Assembly (NCBI GenBank): GCA_032622095.1
Contig: CP136065.1
Coordinates: 207,616,151 to 207,680,150 of the forward strand
DNA length: 64,000 nucleotides
Reading direction: 5' to 3'
Source of the DNA: Siphonodentalium dalli
Taxonomy: Eukaryota; Mollusca; Scaphopoda; Gadilida; Siphonodentaliidae
Position 1 is the stretch's first letter, and each line of letters begins with the position of its first letter. The notes beneath the pieces are model-generated. The model saw nothing but the letters and a program-made list of their open reading frames with translations, did not search any database and was not told where the DNA came from. This document shows positions 1 to 14,200 of this stretch, in pieces. The position numbers and the translations under genes were made by a program.

Positions 1-182
1 TAGATACTTCCCAGAAGATGAGGCCTAAGCAGAATGAGATCTTGAGACTCTAGATACTTCCCAGAAGAAGAGGCCTAAGCAGAATAAGGTTCTCAGAGGG
101 TGTATTTGGTTATGCTAGCCTGTTGTGTGGAGCAACATGAATTCACCCTCTGGGAACCTCATTCTAAAAATGCCAGACACTC
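1..182. repeat. Family D palindromic MITE, right part, with a 51-bp direct duplication
   Basis: Positions 1-51 and 52-90 repeat the same 'TAGATACTTCCCAGAAG' lead. The stretch 81-166 is one imperfect palindrome of the family (arms around AGAGGGTG...TTCACCCTCT). Other copies are at 24870, 44688, 59188 and 62012. The left part lies outside the window. Confidence 0.7.
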
Positions 183-474
183 TTGGAGAAAATGAAATTA
201 ATCTGATTTTAATGACCACTGAGTGATAATGTAAACAACAAGGGTGCTTCATTGATAACACCATTAATCTCATTTAAATTATGAATGACATGAATACACT
301 CCCTGGGGACTCTGCCTATAGCTACATAATACTTTATTTACCTGTGAGTTAGGAGGTGAGATAGGGTGGAATGCTGTTGGTTGGGGGCAAGGTGGGGTTC
401 TGGGTCATGTGGGGGGGGGGTGATAAATTTTTGTATGTTAAATTGATCAAGGAGTTCCTGAATTTTTTATTATT
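183..474. other. ASAH1 intron 11, no feature recognised
   Basis: A+T-rich intronic sequence with a G-run at about 410-420. Nothing gene-like is seen. Confidence 0.5.
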
Positions 475-1320
475 TTTTGGGGAATTATGGCCCTGGCTCC
501 ACCCCTATTTGACCCAGTGACCCCATTTGAACAAATCTGAACCCCAGTCATTCAATGACCCCTCATACCAAATATAAACTAAATCGGCATAATGGTTCTT
601 GACAAGAAGTCGTTATAAGAATTACCAAGGAGGAATATAGTTATGGCCCTGGTTTCGCAACTGTTTGACACAGTGACCTCATTTGAACAAATCTGAATGA
701 CAGTCACCTAGAGAACATCCACACCAAATACGATCAAAATGCAAAAATGTAATTTTTTGGTTTTTAGAGTTATGTCCCTGGCTCTGCCCCTAATTGACCC
801 AGTGACCCAATTTGAACAAATCTGAACCCCAGTCACCCAAGGTCTCTCTGTACAAAATATAAGCTAAATCGGCCAAATATTTTTTTAGAAGAAGTCATTG
901 TAAGAATTACTATGAGTTATGGCCCTGGTTTCTCAACTAATTGACCGGGTGACCTCATTTGAACAAATCTGAACACCAGTCACCCAAGGACCCTCCATAC
1001 CAAATATTAGCTAAATCGGCACAATGGTTATGGACAAGAAGTCGTAAGAATTACTGTGGAGGAATAGAGTTATGGCCCTGGTTTCACAACTATTTGACCC
1101 AGTGACCTCATTTGAACAATTCTGAATGAGAGTCACCTAGGGAACATCCACACCAAATATGAACCAATTCGGTATGATGGTTTCAGAGAAGAAGATGTTT
1201 TTAAAAAAGTTGACGGATGGACGGACAGACGGCCAGACGGACAGACGGACGGACGCACGGACGGACAACGGACGAGGAGTGATGACTATAGCTCCACCGG
1301 AGACTTCGTCTCAGGTGAGC
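475..1320. repeat. Tandem array of ~145-bp units with a GGAC-rich end
   Basis: About five units start with (A)GTTATGGCCCTGG at 481, 638, 769, 911 and 1068. Each carries GACCCAGTGACC and TTTGAACAAATCTGAA. The array ends in a (GGAC)n-like tract (1206-1266) and a small hairpin (CCGGAGACTTCGTCTC). The plan resembles the second array type at 7620-9300, but the unit is different. Confidence 0.85.
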
Positions 1321-1479
1321 TAATAAAAATAAAAGGCCGCCAGATCACACATGTTCCTCAAGTAAGGTGGCTTTATTTGATGGGTGACTTTTTTTAGAAA
1401 TGAAATTTTTTATTCTGGAAACAATCTTTGAATCAAACTTTGCTTCCAACTATCTATGTTGTTAACATATTTCATTAGA

Positions 1480-1945
1480 TAAAGGGGCATATTTGTCAGT
1501 CCATACCGAAATTCGAACTTGACCTGAACTTTCATGCGATTAACCCACATACTAAATTTGAAAGAGCTCTATTGGATAATCAAAAATTGAGTTATCATCC
1601 GGCAGCCTTTGAAATTAACTACAACAAAAAGCAATGCTGAAGAAAAAGCCGCAGAAGCCAATGTAGAATTTAATGCAATTTTAAAGAAATGCCATTGAAT
1701 AAAAATGTCAATTTCGAGGGCTGATCGATCCAAACAACAAAATAACCAACAAATTCAAAGGGGCATAACTCTGCCAGAAATGGTTGGATCGGATCCAAAT
1801 TCGAACTTGACCGGGACTTTGTCATATGAAGGCCACATACATAGTTTAATCAAATTCTGTCAAATACTATTCAAGTTATCATCCGGACAACAAACGTTTC
1901 GGACGGACAGACAAGCGGGCAGAAAGATAGACAGGCATACACTGC
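1480..1945. repeat. Two degenerate units of the 'CATAACTCTG ... ATCCGG' repeat
   Basis: Contains GGGGCATA, TTCGAACTTGACC, CCACATAC and TTATCATCCGG in the family order. It ends in a GGACGGACAGACAAGCG tract. It lies in ASAH1 intron 11. Confidence 0.7.
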
Positions 1946-2040
1946 TCATTTCTTATTCCCCCAAAAAAACATTTTGAGGTCAATAACTGCTGTATTTGGA
2001 GAATTGTATTACTAAGCGGGAAGTTTGTCACTGTACTCAC

Positions 2041-2208
2041 CTTCTGATTCATTGATTTCATGCATTTATTAGCTGGAGTTCTTCTATCATCAATAATCAT
2101 CGGGTTCTTCCAATGATCATAGTTGGTTTCCAAAACATACCATCCATGTGCTTTTTCCATTGGCCACGAGTCAACTAGTGATTCCCTGGCTCGGGTTTCA
2201 ACAGTACC
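2041..2208 (-). CDS. ASAH1: ASAH1 exon 11 (NYD and DDRRTPA motifs)
   Basis: A 168-nt phase-0 exon, acceptor TTTCTTTCACAG, donor GTGAGT. It encodes [32 protein letters not shown] and [13 protein letters not shown]. Asn of NYD and Arg of DDRR are active-site residues; Cys of KCM is the partner of the alpha-subunit Cys. The next exon is not found between 1 and 2040, so the gene continues off the left edge. Confidence 0.95.
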
Positions 2209-5200
2209 CTGTGAAAGAAAAAAAATTAATTATAAGTAACTCATCATTTGCAGAAGCTAAAGTGAGTTGAAAATGATGTAGAAGCCTTAAGATGTAACAT
2301 GAAAAACATAAAATGGCATCAAAAATTCTGATTCGTTACTCTACTCTGAATATATATTCATGTTGTCACAGTCAAAGTAAGAGATTTCAGCTGAATCATG
2401 TCATTTTTGAATATAAATATTTAAAAGAAAATAATGAAAACTAGATACTGTATAGGGCCCTGCGAATATTAGAAATTCTATTCGATGTCGATATCGCTGG
2501 TGTGATTCGGTGTCGACATTGAATCGGACATCCAATTCGACTATTTTCGTCTCCGGAGGTCAAAGTTAACAAGTAGGATCTATTTTTAGCATATGACTCC
2601 AGTCTGGGAATTCCCAAAATAAAATGGCAACAGGTCGTTACCGAATCGCAGGTGCGAGAACTAATTAAACACTCACCCTGGATACAGACAATACGTAGGT
2701 TTCGCACAGTAGATGGATTGGATGTATCACGTATGTTTTTTTTTAACACAAGAACTCGCTATTTATCAGTAACTTATGGGAAGTTCGTTGACAAAAAAGG
2801 GCGTCTGAATGTCTGCATCGTCACCAGATCCTAACTCTATAGATGACATGGCCACAAAACAATTCTTAAACACGTAGTTGCACTCAGAATAAATGAAATT
2901 AAGCCATAATATGTTGATAAAAAATTCTCGCACTCAGCTGTCGAATGTTTACAACTGGATGCTACTTCTCAACTTTGACCTTTTACCGGCTTTTACCGGT
3001 GGGTTGGATAAAAAGCTAGGAATCGGACCAAATGGAACCATCGGCCATCTTGAAAATCGCGAACCAGTTATAAGGCTTTTTGAGAACATTTTAGCAAATT
3101 TTGAGCAGGGTAATTATGAAATAGGACTGATGTATCTGCGATATCTGTTGCAATGCGCATGTTGTGTTATAGTATCAGAGGCTGGTTTCTTTTGGATTGA
3201 CAATTATTTTACAATTTCATATCTCTTATCCTATGTTGTATATTGTTTAATCATACTCATGTTATAGTTTACAAAAACCTTGTTAGATATTACAGTTCTA
3301 AACTTTGTGTCATAATTTCAAAATACTAAAGTGGGCTGCCGGGATGAATGTTGATTATGTTGTGCCAGCTAAAGCGGGCTGCCATGTTGAAAGAGTTAAC
3401 AGTCTTTAGTTACAGACACCATTAAAGTGAATGTGAATTTGATCAATAATCTTCATACAGATAAAGCACTCAGCTTCATGGTGGCTATCTGCCAAAGCTT
3501 AGGCCCACTGTTTAAATTTGTATTTAATACACAAACTAGGTTGAAGTGTTTTGCTAACAAATCAATGAGGTTGTTTAGAACAAGTGTGACTATGACAAGA
3601 CTTTTTTAATTCCATAGCAAAACTGATTTATTATTATGATTCTCAATAAGAGTAAAATATGCCTGTGGTAATTCCAACAAAGGGCTATAACTCTGGCGGG
3701 TGGAACCAAAATTTGTACTTGAACTGTATTTTTTGAGCTAGTTCAGTTCAGACTTATGTTATCATCCGGAAAAGAAAATTGAATGCAAATTCCAACAAAA
3801 GAGCCATAACTCTGTTAACAATTGGCAGGCGGAATCCGAATTAGAACTTGATCTGTATTTTGTGATATTAAACCCACATATGTTTTTGCACTTAAGTACG
3901 GTGTGCCACAGGGGTCTGTGCTTGGACCCATGCTCTATGTGATCTACGTCCTACCGCTGGGGGACATAATCCGTCATCATGGACTGAATTTTCACTTTTA
4001 CGCGGATGATTCCCAAATCTACGTTCATTTCAACCCTGGTTGTGAGATTCCAGCCAGAGAATCCCTAGAGCACTGTGTATCCGATATTAAAATCTGGATG
4101 ACTGATAATTTCCTTAAGTTGAATCCTGACAAAACTGAACTGATATATATCGGGTTACCGCATCAGTTGCAGAAAGCAACTACCCACGATATTGTGCTTG
4201 GAGATAGTGTAGTCTCTAAGTCGACTATGGTCCGCAACCTGGGGTATATAATGGATGACAATCTATCTGCGGAGGCGCATGTAATGCAAGTTTACAGATT
4301 GGCATATTGTCACCTGAGAAATATCAGCAGGGTGCGAAATGTGGTCGACGAAGAGACGGCCAAACAACTCGTACATGCATTTATCACAAGCCGTATAGAC
4401 TACTGTAACTCACTTTTATTTGGTTGCAACACATACCTTATTCGGAAACTTCAGCTTGTACAAAACTGTGCTGCTAGGATTGTTACCAAAACAAAGAAAT
4501 TTTATAACATCACTCCAATTTTAGCTAAATTACACTGGCTTCCCGTTGAGCAGAGGATCCATTTTAAGGTCTTGCTTTTCACTTATAAGTGTTTAAATAA
4601 TCTGGCACCATCGTACTTGTCGGATCTCATTCAGCGCTATCAACCCGTCAGACCCCTCAGGTCCGCCAAGGCAAATCAACTTGTCTATAAACCTGGGGAT
4701 CTGGTTACATGCGGTGATCGCGCTTTTTCTGTGGCTGGCCCAAAGCTGTGGAATCTACTTCCTGATCACTTAAGGATTCCACAAACCATAAATGAGTTCA
4801 AATCCGCACTTAAAACCCACCTGTTTGAAGTGGCATTTGGTCCTCGGCCCACATTGCGTAAAGTTAAGAAATAGCCGCAGTTTATGTTGTATATCTGTAT
4901 TGTGTTGTATATGTTTTATGTGTATATTGTTAAGCCCGAGAGCACATTTGTGGAGTCGTGACTATAAACCTTATTATTATACCAAATTTCATTCCATTCA
5001 GTTGAGACTATCTAAAGTTATTAACAGGAAACTAGAAGTGAACAGACGGCTCGACAAACAGACCAATAATATGATAAGTTGAATTTTTTTTAATCGGGCA
5101 TATAAAAACTTTTAGCGCTATGTGATCACATGACATTTTCATCTACAAGATAAAATCGAGATGAAAAATCCCAAATATTACAAATTGTATACTATTAAGT

Positions 5201-8200
5201 TGAAATTGAACAAAATGTCTGACCATAAACAATCACACAAACTAATTATGTAATTCGTACCTGATTTGTAGAGTTTCCACCAAGGATCAAGTACACTGGG
5301 GCGATTAATTTTTGGCTGGCAATCATTTTCTTAGCATCATCGTAACTCTCTCCCTTCTCAAAGATATCTCTAGCAAAGAATCCAAGCCATTTTGCTTCAC
5401 GGTCTCCCATCATCCACTCAATAATTCCTGGAAGTGAAATTGAACAATGTATATCATAGAGCAATAACCACTACACTACTGCATGCAGACTATCATAAAG
5501 CGGGCTGCAGGGTGTGCCGATGAATTCAAATTGAAATCAAAGATGGCCGGGAAAAAACTGATAGCTCCCATCCAGAGGTCACCTGGAAGATCTCTTTGAA
5601 GATTGGCGATGATCGGAAGAGGGATGTGGCCTGAGGGGTGTGCTGAAGATTTAGTTAGTCATGCAAAGAGTAAAATCCAAGATGGCCACTGGCGGCCATG
5701 TTATTCAACAAAATTTAGAAAATTTTGATGGCTCCCATCTATGGTTACTCCAAAGATCCATATGGGTTTGGTGATGATTGGACAAGGGATGTGGCCTGTA
5801 GGGTGTGCCAAAGGAGTTTGTCATCCAAAGAGTAAAATCCAAGATGGCTGGTAGCGACCATTTTTAACATCGAACATCATTCAAATTCGATAGCTTCCAT
5901 CTGTAGGTGATCCTAAACATGCCTGTGAATTTTCAAAACATTTCTCCAATAAATGCAGGCTGCAGTGTGAGCAAATAAAATTATGTATGGTAGGTTAAAC
6001 ATACATAGTACAGACAGTACATTACAACAACAGATGTTAAAAGTGTGTCATGAATTACCTATGTATCCTCCATCAAGGTTGAAACGCTCATTAATGGTCA
6101 GTGTAAACACACCCTGAAAGAGAAATATCAGTTGATATATAAACCAAGGATACATAGACCTTAGATTGATAATGGTAATTATCTCCTGACTTAACCCTTT
6201 ACCCAACAGAAGGGCCCTGTGCCAATGCATTCTCTTATATATGCGAGTCGACCATAGGTCGCCTCGCATATATAAGAGAATGCATTGGCTTAACACATTA
6301 AAAATTATAAAATTGTTAAAGAATGTAAGAAAAAATGGTAAAAAGTGTTTAAAAAAGATTTTTTTTAGGCCAATGCATTCTCTTATATATGCGAGGCGAC
6401 CTATGGTCGACTCGCATATATAAGAGAATGCATTGGCACAGGGCATAACTGTAACTATCACAATGTGGTCAAGGAGCCGGTTCCAATGATATCCATATTT
6501 GTATGGTTCTATTGAGACAGACCGAAGATATTTTAGGCTGTTGAAGCTTTATTTGGCCGGTTTTGGCCATTTTGTTGGGTAAAGGGTTAATGTATATCTG
6601 CACAAGACATGAAGCCATGAGTGAATATGTTGACAATAGTTGACTGTTCTGAGTAGCATACGGTTTTTCTCCTCGAATCTCAGCCATCTTACGCGAGGAG
6701 AAAATATGTACGGTACTGAGAACAGTTGACTGTTGCGTTTATTATATTTTCTGTAGCAGTTTGTTGCGACCTAGACCACAATGAAACACACAGTTAGACC
6801 TAATACATTCTTAAAGCTACATTATCGCCAGCCATTTATGTTAAAATAATGCGAAAGGATACTGAATGACGCACAAATTGACATCTTGAGAATAGGATAA
6901 CATGTTTGGTTTTCTGGTAGTGGGGATAGGTTTTTATATTTTGACGTAAAATGTTGATGAAAATATAATAAATAGATTTATTTCACCCACTAAGGCTAAT
7001 ATATAAGTGACAGTATTTATTTCTCTATATAAACTCAGTGAAATACTCAGATCTGTGTGCAAAAATTTCCTATATATATTGCTCTTGCAGATATATAAAG
7101 TTCATAGCCAGTGACTAAGTTGGTAAGGATTTTCATCCAAATCGATGGACTTTATCCGACTCACAATCGCTCACATGACTTTTGGAGAGTCATGTGACAT
7201 CAGCATATGAGCCTTGTTATCGTTAGTTGTTTTTGAACACTCTATAATATTAATCAATAGCTCCATAAGAATCAGACTAATTTGAGGAAGCTGCGGAGGT
7301 CACAAAAACGGGGGTCACGAAAACAAACACATTTTCAATGAAGCGCAGACATACACCATAAGAACAAAAAGATTCCCTTAAATAAAATTATATATGGTGT
7401 ATACCTATAGCACCTCCTATCCAACATTAAAATAAAAGGCCGCTCGGCCAGTGTCCCCCGAACCGGTGGCTTCATTTGGAGCGGAGGCTTTGTAGAAGTA
7501 TACTATATGGATAAGACACTTGTGCATTGTCTCATTACTGACATGCATACAAATAACCAAATCTTAAAAAAACTCTTAACTCTTAAAGTCAAAATATAAC
7601 CTCAAATTGGCACAAAATGAAGAAAATTACAAGAAAAATTTAATTTTCTAAGTCGAAAAGCCCATAACTCTGAGAAAAATCAAACTCGGATCAAACTCAA
7701 ATTCGAACTTGACCTGTATCTTGATATGACTGATTCATATAAAAACGGTATTTGCAATTAAAGGATCCAAACTTGAGATATCATCCGGAAACCGAAAAAG
7801 TGAGAAATTTTCTAAGTAAAACAAGTCGAAAAAGGGGCCACAACTCTCGCAAAAATGGGCGGAGCATACCCATATTCGAACTTGACCTGAACATAGGGCT
7901 GATAAACTCACATACCAAATTTGGTTCAGATATGATCACACAAACTGAAGTTATCATCCGGAAACCAGAAAATTACAAGATTCTAAGTAAAACAAGAGCT
8001 ACGCTGGGCGTGCAAAATACGCCCTCTCTTGGGTCGCGGAAACTGGTAAAAAAAGGGGCATAACTCTGGTAAAATTGGCGGACGGAACTCAAATTTGAAC
8101 TTGACCTGGTTTTTGGTGGGAGAAGGTAATATACCAAATTATCATTGAATCCGATAAGCTCTAGTAAAGTTATCATCCGGACAACAAATTTCAGGGATTT

Positions 8201-11200
8201 TCTAAGTCAAATTACGTCAAATAAGGGGCATAACTCCGGTGAAAATTGGCGGACGGAACCCAAATTCGAACTTGAGCTGTCTTTTCTACTAATAAACCCA
8301 CATACCAAATTTGATTGAAATCGGTTCACTCTAACTAAAGTTATCATCCGGACAACAAATTTCAGGGATTTTCTAAGTCAAATTACGTCAAAAAAGGGGC
8401 CATAACTCTCACAAAAATTATCGGATTCAAACGAAATTCGGATTTGAGCTGTATTTCGATATATGTAATCCTAAAAAAAACGGGTTTTGCGTATAAACAT
8501 TCCAAAATCGAGTTATAATCCGGAAACCAAAAAACATAAGAAAAACTGAATTTTCTGAGTCGAAAAAGGGGCATAACTCTGCCAAAAATGGTCGGACAGA
8601 ACCCAAGTTCGATCTTGACCTGTGTTTTGGTGGGAGAACGTAATATACCAAATTTAGATTCATTCCGATAAACTATACTAAAGTTATCATCCGGACAACA
8701 AATTTCAAGGATTTTCTAAGTAAAAAAATTTCAAATAAGGGGCATAACTCCGGTGAAAATGGGGGGCGGAACCCAAATTCGAACTTGAACTTACTTTTCA
8801 GCTAATAAACCCACATACCAAATTTTATTGAATTTGGTTCACTCTAACTAAAGTTATCATCCGGAAACCAGGTTAACGGACGCCCGGACGGACGGACAGA
8901 CAGACCAATACTATAAAAATTGGCATAACTCTGCCAAAAATGGTCGGGCATAACCCAAGTTCGAACTTGACCTGTGTTTTGTTGGGAGAAAGTAATATAT
9001 CAAATTTGGTTTGAATCCAATTAACTTTACTAAAGTTATCATCCGGAAACCAACTTTCAGGGGTTTTCTAAGTAAAAAAAGGGCCATAACTCTCGCAAAA
9101 ATGGACGGAGCAAACCTATATTCGAACTTGACCTTTATTTTGGTCTGATAAACTCACCTATGAAATTTGCTTTTGATCTAATAACCGAAACTAAAGTTAT
9201 CATCCGGAAACCATTTCCGGACGCACGGACACACGGACGGACGGACACCGGCTATTTTAATAGTCCCCCAAATTTTTTTCTTTTCGGGGGACAAATAACT
9301 CATTCATAGAATGTTTATATATTTAAGGCAGACACCTCCCTCCCATGGCACCTGATTCAGGTACACTAAGCAGTCCCATAACTGTGTCACTTCCCTCTCT
9401 TTTTCCCACTCTCAGTCCATCTCTCTCCCTCTTACTCGCTCTCTCCTCCTCTCTCGACAATATCATTATCACTATCCATATAATATATCTAATATTTTGC
9501 ATCTAGTTCATGAATATTCTGTATTATTACATCAACTCGTTTTCTCCTTCTCAACCCCTCTCCCACCGTCTCTCTATCAGTATCACTTTCACTATCAGTA
9601 CATGTATCTATCTCTTATATTTCCAAGTCCTTCCTGTCCGATCTCCCCTCTACACTTAATGGAGGGGGAACGCAATAAAAGGGGAACAAACTTAAAATAA
9701 ATGCATGAGCCAGCATGAACTTGTTCAAAGATGCATAGTCCGAATTAACGCTCGCAAATTACTATTTCCTTGGCTTCGGGGGTAAAAAATATTTGATTTT
9801 GAACCCACCCATCAATAATTTTAAGTGGCCCAGTAAACAGTCAACGAGCATACGGTCTCAAACCAAATTGCAGATGAAGATAGATAACTCTAAAATCAAG
9901 CAGCTTTTTTGTGTCAGATATTTGACAAACCGGTGAAACTTCGTTGAACAAAATGTTGATAAATAACAGGTTTTGGGCAATTTTATACTATAGTTGACTG
10001 TGGTTAGCATTATTTTTGGCCACTTACTCGATTCTGATAACTGAAGCGGCATTTCAAAAAAAATTGTTGTTGGAACCTTATGATATGGGGACCGTCGAAT
10101 CGGATTGAGAACCTTTAAATTCCTTCCAATCATTCCATTGATGTATACATGAACTATTATATTTACTTTTGTTTGATTTGATGTTATTTACCTACATGTA
10201 TGCTATCAGAATTAGAAAATAAATATGTTTACACCAATTTGAGGAAGGAAACTCACAGGTTTTATCCCAGTGATAGCCCCAATGTAGCCTGCAAAATGCA
10301 CTGCTTTGTAAACTGTTTTGCCATATCTCTGGTAATCCACATTGATAATCAGTGGCCGCAAAGCTTCAGTCATCAGCCAAGTATTGTTCTTCACATCCCA
10401 GCTAAAATAGAAAGTAGGCATATACTCAAAATAATAGAGCCAATGTACTCAAAATAGTATAGTAAACTGGCATATACAGTGAAACCTGCTTTGAGCGACC
10501 ACTGCCAAGAGCGACCACCTCGCTTTAACAACCACATTGCTTTGTACAGACTGGTTTTACTATATAAATGACCTGCCGTGAGCGACCACCTGTCAAACGC
10601 AACCTGTGGTCGGTGATTTGTGGCAAAAATGACAAAATTTACCCATTATGAACGACCAGTGCTTTTCCGACATTAACACCCATTGTGAGCCCCAAATGCT
10701 TCAGCAGGATGCATTTCTTTGATTAAAATTATTTGCAATCAGTTGCTTCATCACAGACTATGATTTGGGGATTCCCCACCGGGACATGTGACTAAGCGGA
10801 ATTCCCAGCAGGGGAGATATAACATTGGTTCATTTTAATCCAAAAGTAGTATATTTGGGAACGTGGATTATAAAAACATCATCACTCTTATTATTTTTGA
10901 CGTGAATGTTGACGATGTGTTTGACCTAACTAATGTATGATGAAATACAAAAAAGATCCTATATTCCATATAGAGATGGGCGGTATTGACAATTCAATCT
11001 CGGTATCGGTATCGGTAAATTTTCGTTGATTTACCTCGGTATCGGTACGGTAATCGGTGTTGCTATTAAATTATAAGACTAGAGCAGATATTCCCGGTGA
11101 ATTGTTGTAATTCAAGTTTTTAGCTGAACAATATGCGTGTATACAGGTATATGACCACGGTCCATGGATTTACTACATTCGTGACAATAGCTAAATTAGG

Positions 11201-14200
11201 CAACAAAATGACCTACGCAATTAAGTAATATTCACACATTTCTTTGATGATTTGCACGCATGTCGTTGCACTGATTTGAAAAGAATAAGAGCATGACTAC
11301 AATATTTGTTCATGTCAATTTGATTTCCGTAACATTTCAATGAGTGAATAAAATTGTGATTAGTAATCTGTAATCACAATTCACAAATTTATAAAAGTTC
11401 GCGCGATGTCATGAAAATCAGCAAACGATGGCAATTTCCGAACTGCAGATGTCCAAACCCGCGGGTGGTTCATAATCTCCTCATTGTAGCGTAATTTATA
11501 CCATCCATGTATATAAGCGTCCCTATTATTTATAGCAGGCAAATTAGCGGTAGCACATGGTGCCCAAATGTTAATTTAAAGTTATCACGCAATCTTTTTT
11601 TTTGTCAAATATAGGCGCATATGTATAATATGCCGGTAAGTATGTGTTTAATTTATAGTAGGATAAAAACATATTTGTACCGACATATATGTGCACAACT
11701 TTCCGAGAAGATGTACTATTTGCAACTGACAAGATCAGTATCTGCAATGCGTATATCAAATCGTTATTGCATCACCGTCTAATTATAAAGTAACATGTGG
11801 GGGTTTCAATTTGGTGTGCACGGGGACCCCACATAACACATGCTTCGATCCAACTTGGAACACGGGTTAAAGACTTGTGGCCTGTACCGAGTTACCCACG
11901 CATTTTCCAGTTTGCACGGATACCGAAATTGACACATAACGATCCAGCTATGAGTAGTCAAACGTCATGATGTTAGTTACATTGTCATTAATATGTCGTA
12001 AAGATCAGAGATGCCATCGGGCAGCTGTGCTCTTTATGTAACAACGTTGCAATAGACTAATACATGTTGTATCAACTTGTTACACCGAGTTATCATAATT
12101 ATCCGATTCCCGTTGCTTATACACACATACGCTGGCAACACATGAATAATTTCATTACCGAAAATACGGTATTATTAATTTTGATTCGGTACGGTAAATC
12201 GGTATTACGCCGATACCGATACCGCACGGTAAATACCGAGTACCGCCCATCTCTAATTCCATAGTAGCATAAAATTGAGACTATGCTTGGCTGTACTGTT
12301 GTTTTAGCGAAAGGCCTATCATTAATCCAGTCGCTGCCTCATTGTGGTGAAGCATGAAAACGCTCAGGGCAAAATGTCAAACTTACTCAACGCGGGGATT
12401 TAATGTCTGCACCCGAAGCGTACAGCATAAAGGAACCTTTGTTTAATAAATACAGGAGTTCGCATCCTCCCGCTATGTCTCATTGAAAGAACCATCAACA
12501 CGCTGACAATTGCATACTTTCCAAGTTTTTATAATGCTCATTCCCGGGCTTCATATTAAATTAAATCAATCAAAGAGATATTCCGTAGTCACGAAATGGA
12601 AGTCAATCATGCACGTGTCCAGAATCATTACAGATCAGGTCAAGGACACCCACTGTTTACAAATTTTCTGCAGCTGTTTGCAGTTTTATTCGAAGATACT
12701 AGTACATCCAAAATAATATAATATGTGAGACAGGGAATGAAATAAAGACAGGCAGTGATGACTGATGTACGTTTATTCCCTTTTTATCAAGTTATCATGT
12801 TGGGAGTTGATTTGCGCCTGGCAAACTGTCTTGTTCTTCCTTCTGTCACGACTCACGTGCCCGATGTGTTCTCTGATCGGCTGTTCTACTGGACTATTTA
12901 ACATGCATTTACCTGTATAAATCCAGGGATTAAGGGGAGGACCATTCGGTCCTTCCGACAATCCCGGGCTAGCCCCCCGAACCACTCATTCTCTCTCTAA
13001 ATCCATTCATTTTTTTTTTTAACTAATATTAATTTAAAGTATACTTTATTAAAAAAAGATTAAACATATAATCACAATCATTTTCAACCAGTTTGTGTAT
13101 AAAAATAATTCACTTGCTCAGACATCTAACACTGATAATAGATGTCAGTTCAGTCGAAATTGGAACAAACCTGTCGTTGCGACCACCTGTCATTAATTTG
13201 TGTTGGCAAAATGGGTGGTCTCTCATAACAGGTTTCACTGTATACTTAAAATGCCTCTCAATTTTTCATATGTCAAGGGCTCAAGGCTGTGCCAATTGAT
13301 GTGTTATTCATCTTTTTTCCTTTTGGAACACAAGAATTTGCAAAATGATAAATAGTTTTACTCCATAAAAGGAATAATGTTATTATTAAATATCTTTAAA
13401 TTTTAAATAACTTTTGTTTGAAAGTGCAAAACTGGAAATTATTCAGACGTAGAACGAGTAAACATTACATACCCCATAAACAACCCGAAGTCAAGATTCC
13501 TTGCATGGTAAAGCTTCCCTGAAAATAAAGATTGGAAGTGTTATCGATAAAGAAGGGGCAAAGCCGGTGTTTCTTCAAGTCTACTGAGAGAGAATATAAT
13601 TTTATGTTACTTTGACAATACAGTTCTATTTGATATGTCAATAATTATTAAACGGACATGGCACATTTGAACCTCCAAATTTTTTTCTACGTAATTTGGA
13701 GCGACGGATACGATAAATAAACGAACTATTGTTATACCGGCTTCATATGCTCTGAAAAACACTTGCCAAAGTCACAGCCATTTTTCAGCCATTTTCAATT
13801 TTTCGCCAGAAGCCAGACAAATGCTCTTTATTTCTACCATATCAGGAATAGAATAACACGGAACGCTCTTTTCTCTTCCATGTCGACCACATGGCTGCTG
13901 TTTGTTTGGGACACAAACATCGTGTTCAAAGTTGTATTTTTCATGACTTCAATGCATCTTTCTGGGACATATAATGATCCTAGAAAGGTAGTACAAGTAT
14001 TTATCGACCTCTTTCGATACCAGGAAAAATTCAAAAGCGAATATTATTAGGTGTATTTTTGCAGCACAAACCGCCAAGATTGCATTTAAATCCAAATGAC
14101 ATTTTAGATTCACTTATGAGACAACTCAATATCCAAGTGAATTATGTATGCAAGCAGTGATATTCAGGTTGATATTGGAAAACTGCAAGTCTACACTGCT

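Noticed and set aside
2893-3267. 124-codon open frame
   Set aside because: No motif, no splice context, hydrophobic A+T-driven composition; likely chance.
6048-6461. 137-codon minus-strand open frame
   Set aside because: Only the last ~18 codons are ASAH1 exon 9. The remainder crosses intron and a family B MITE.
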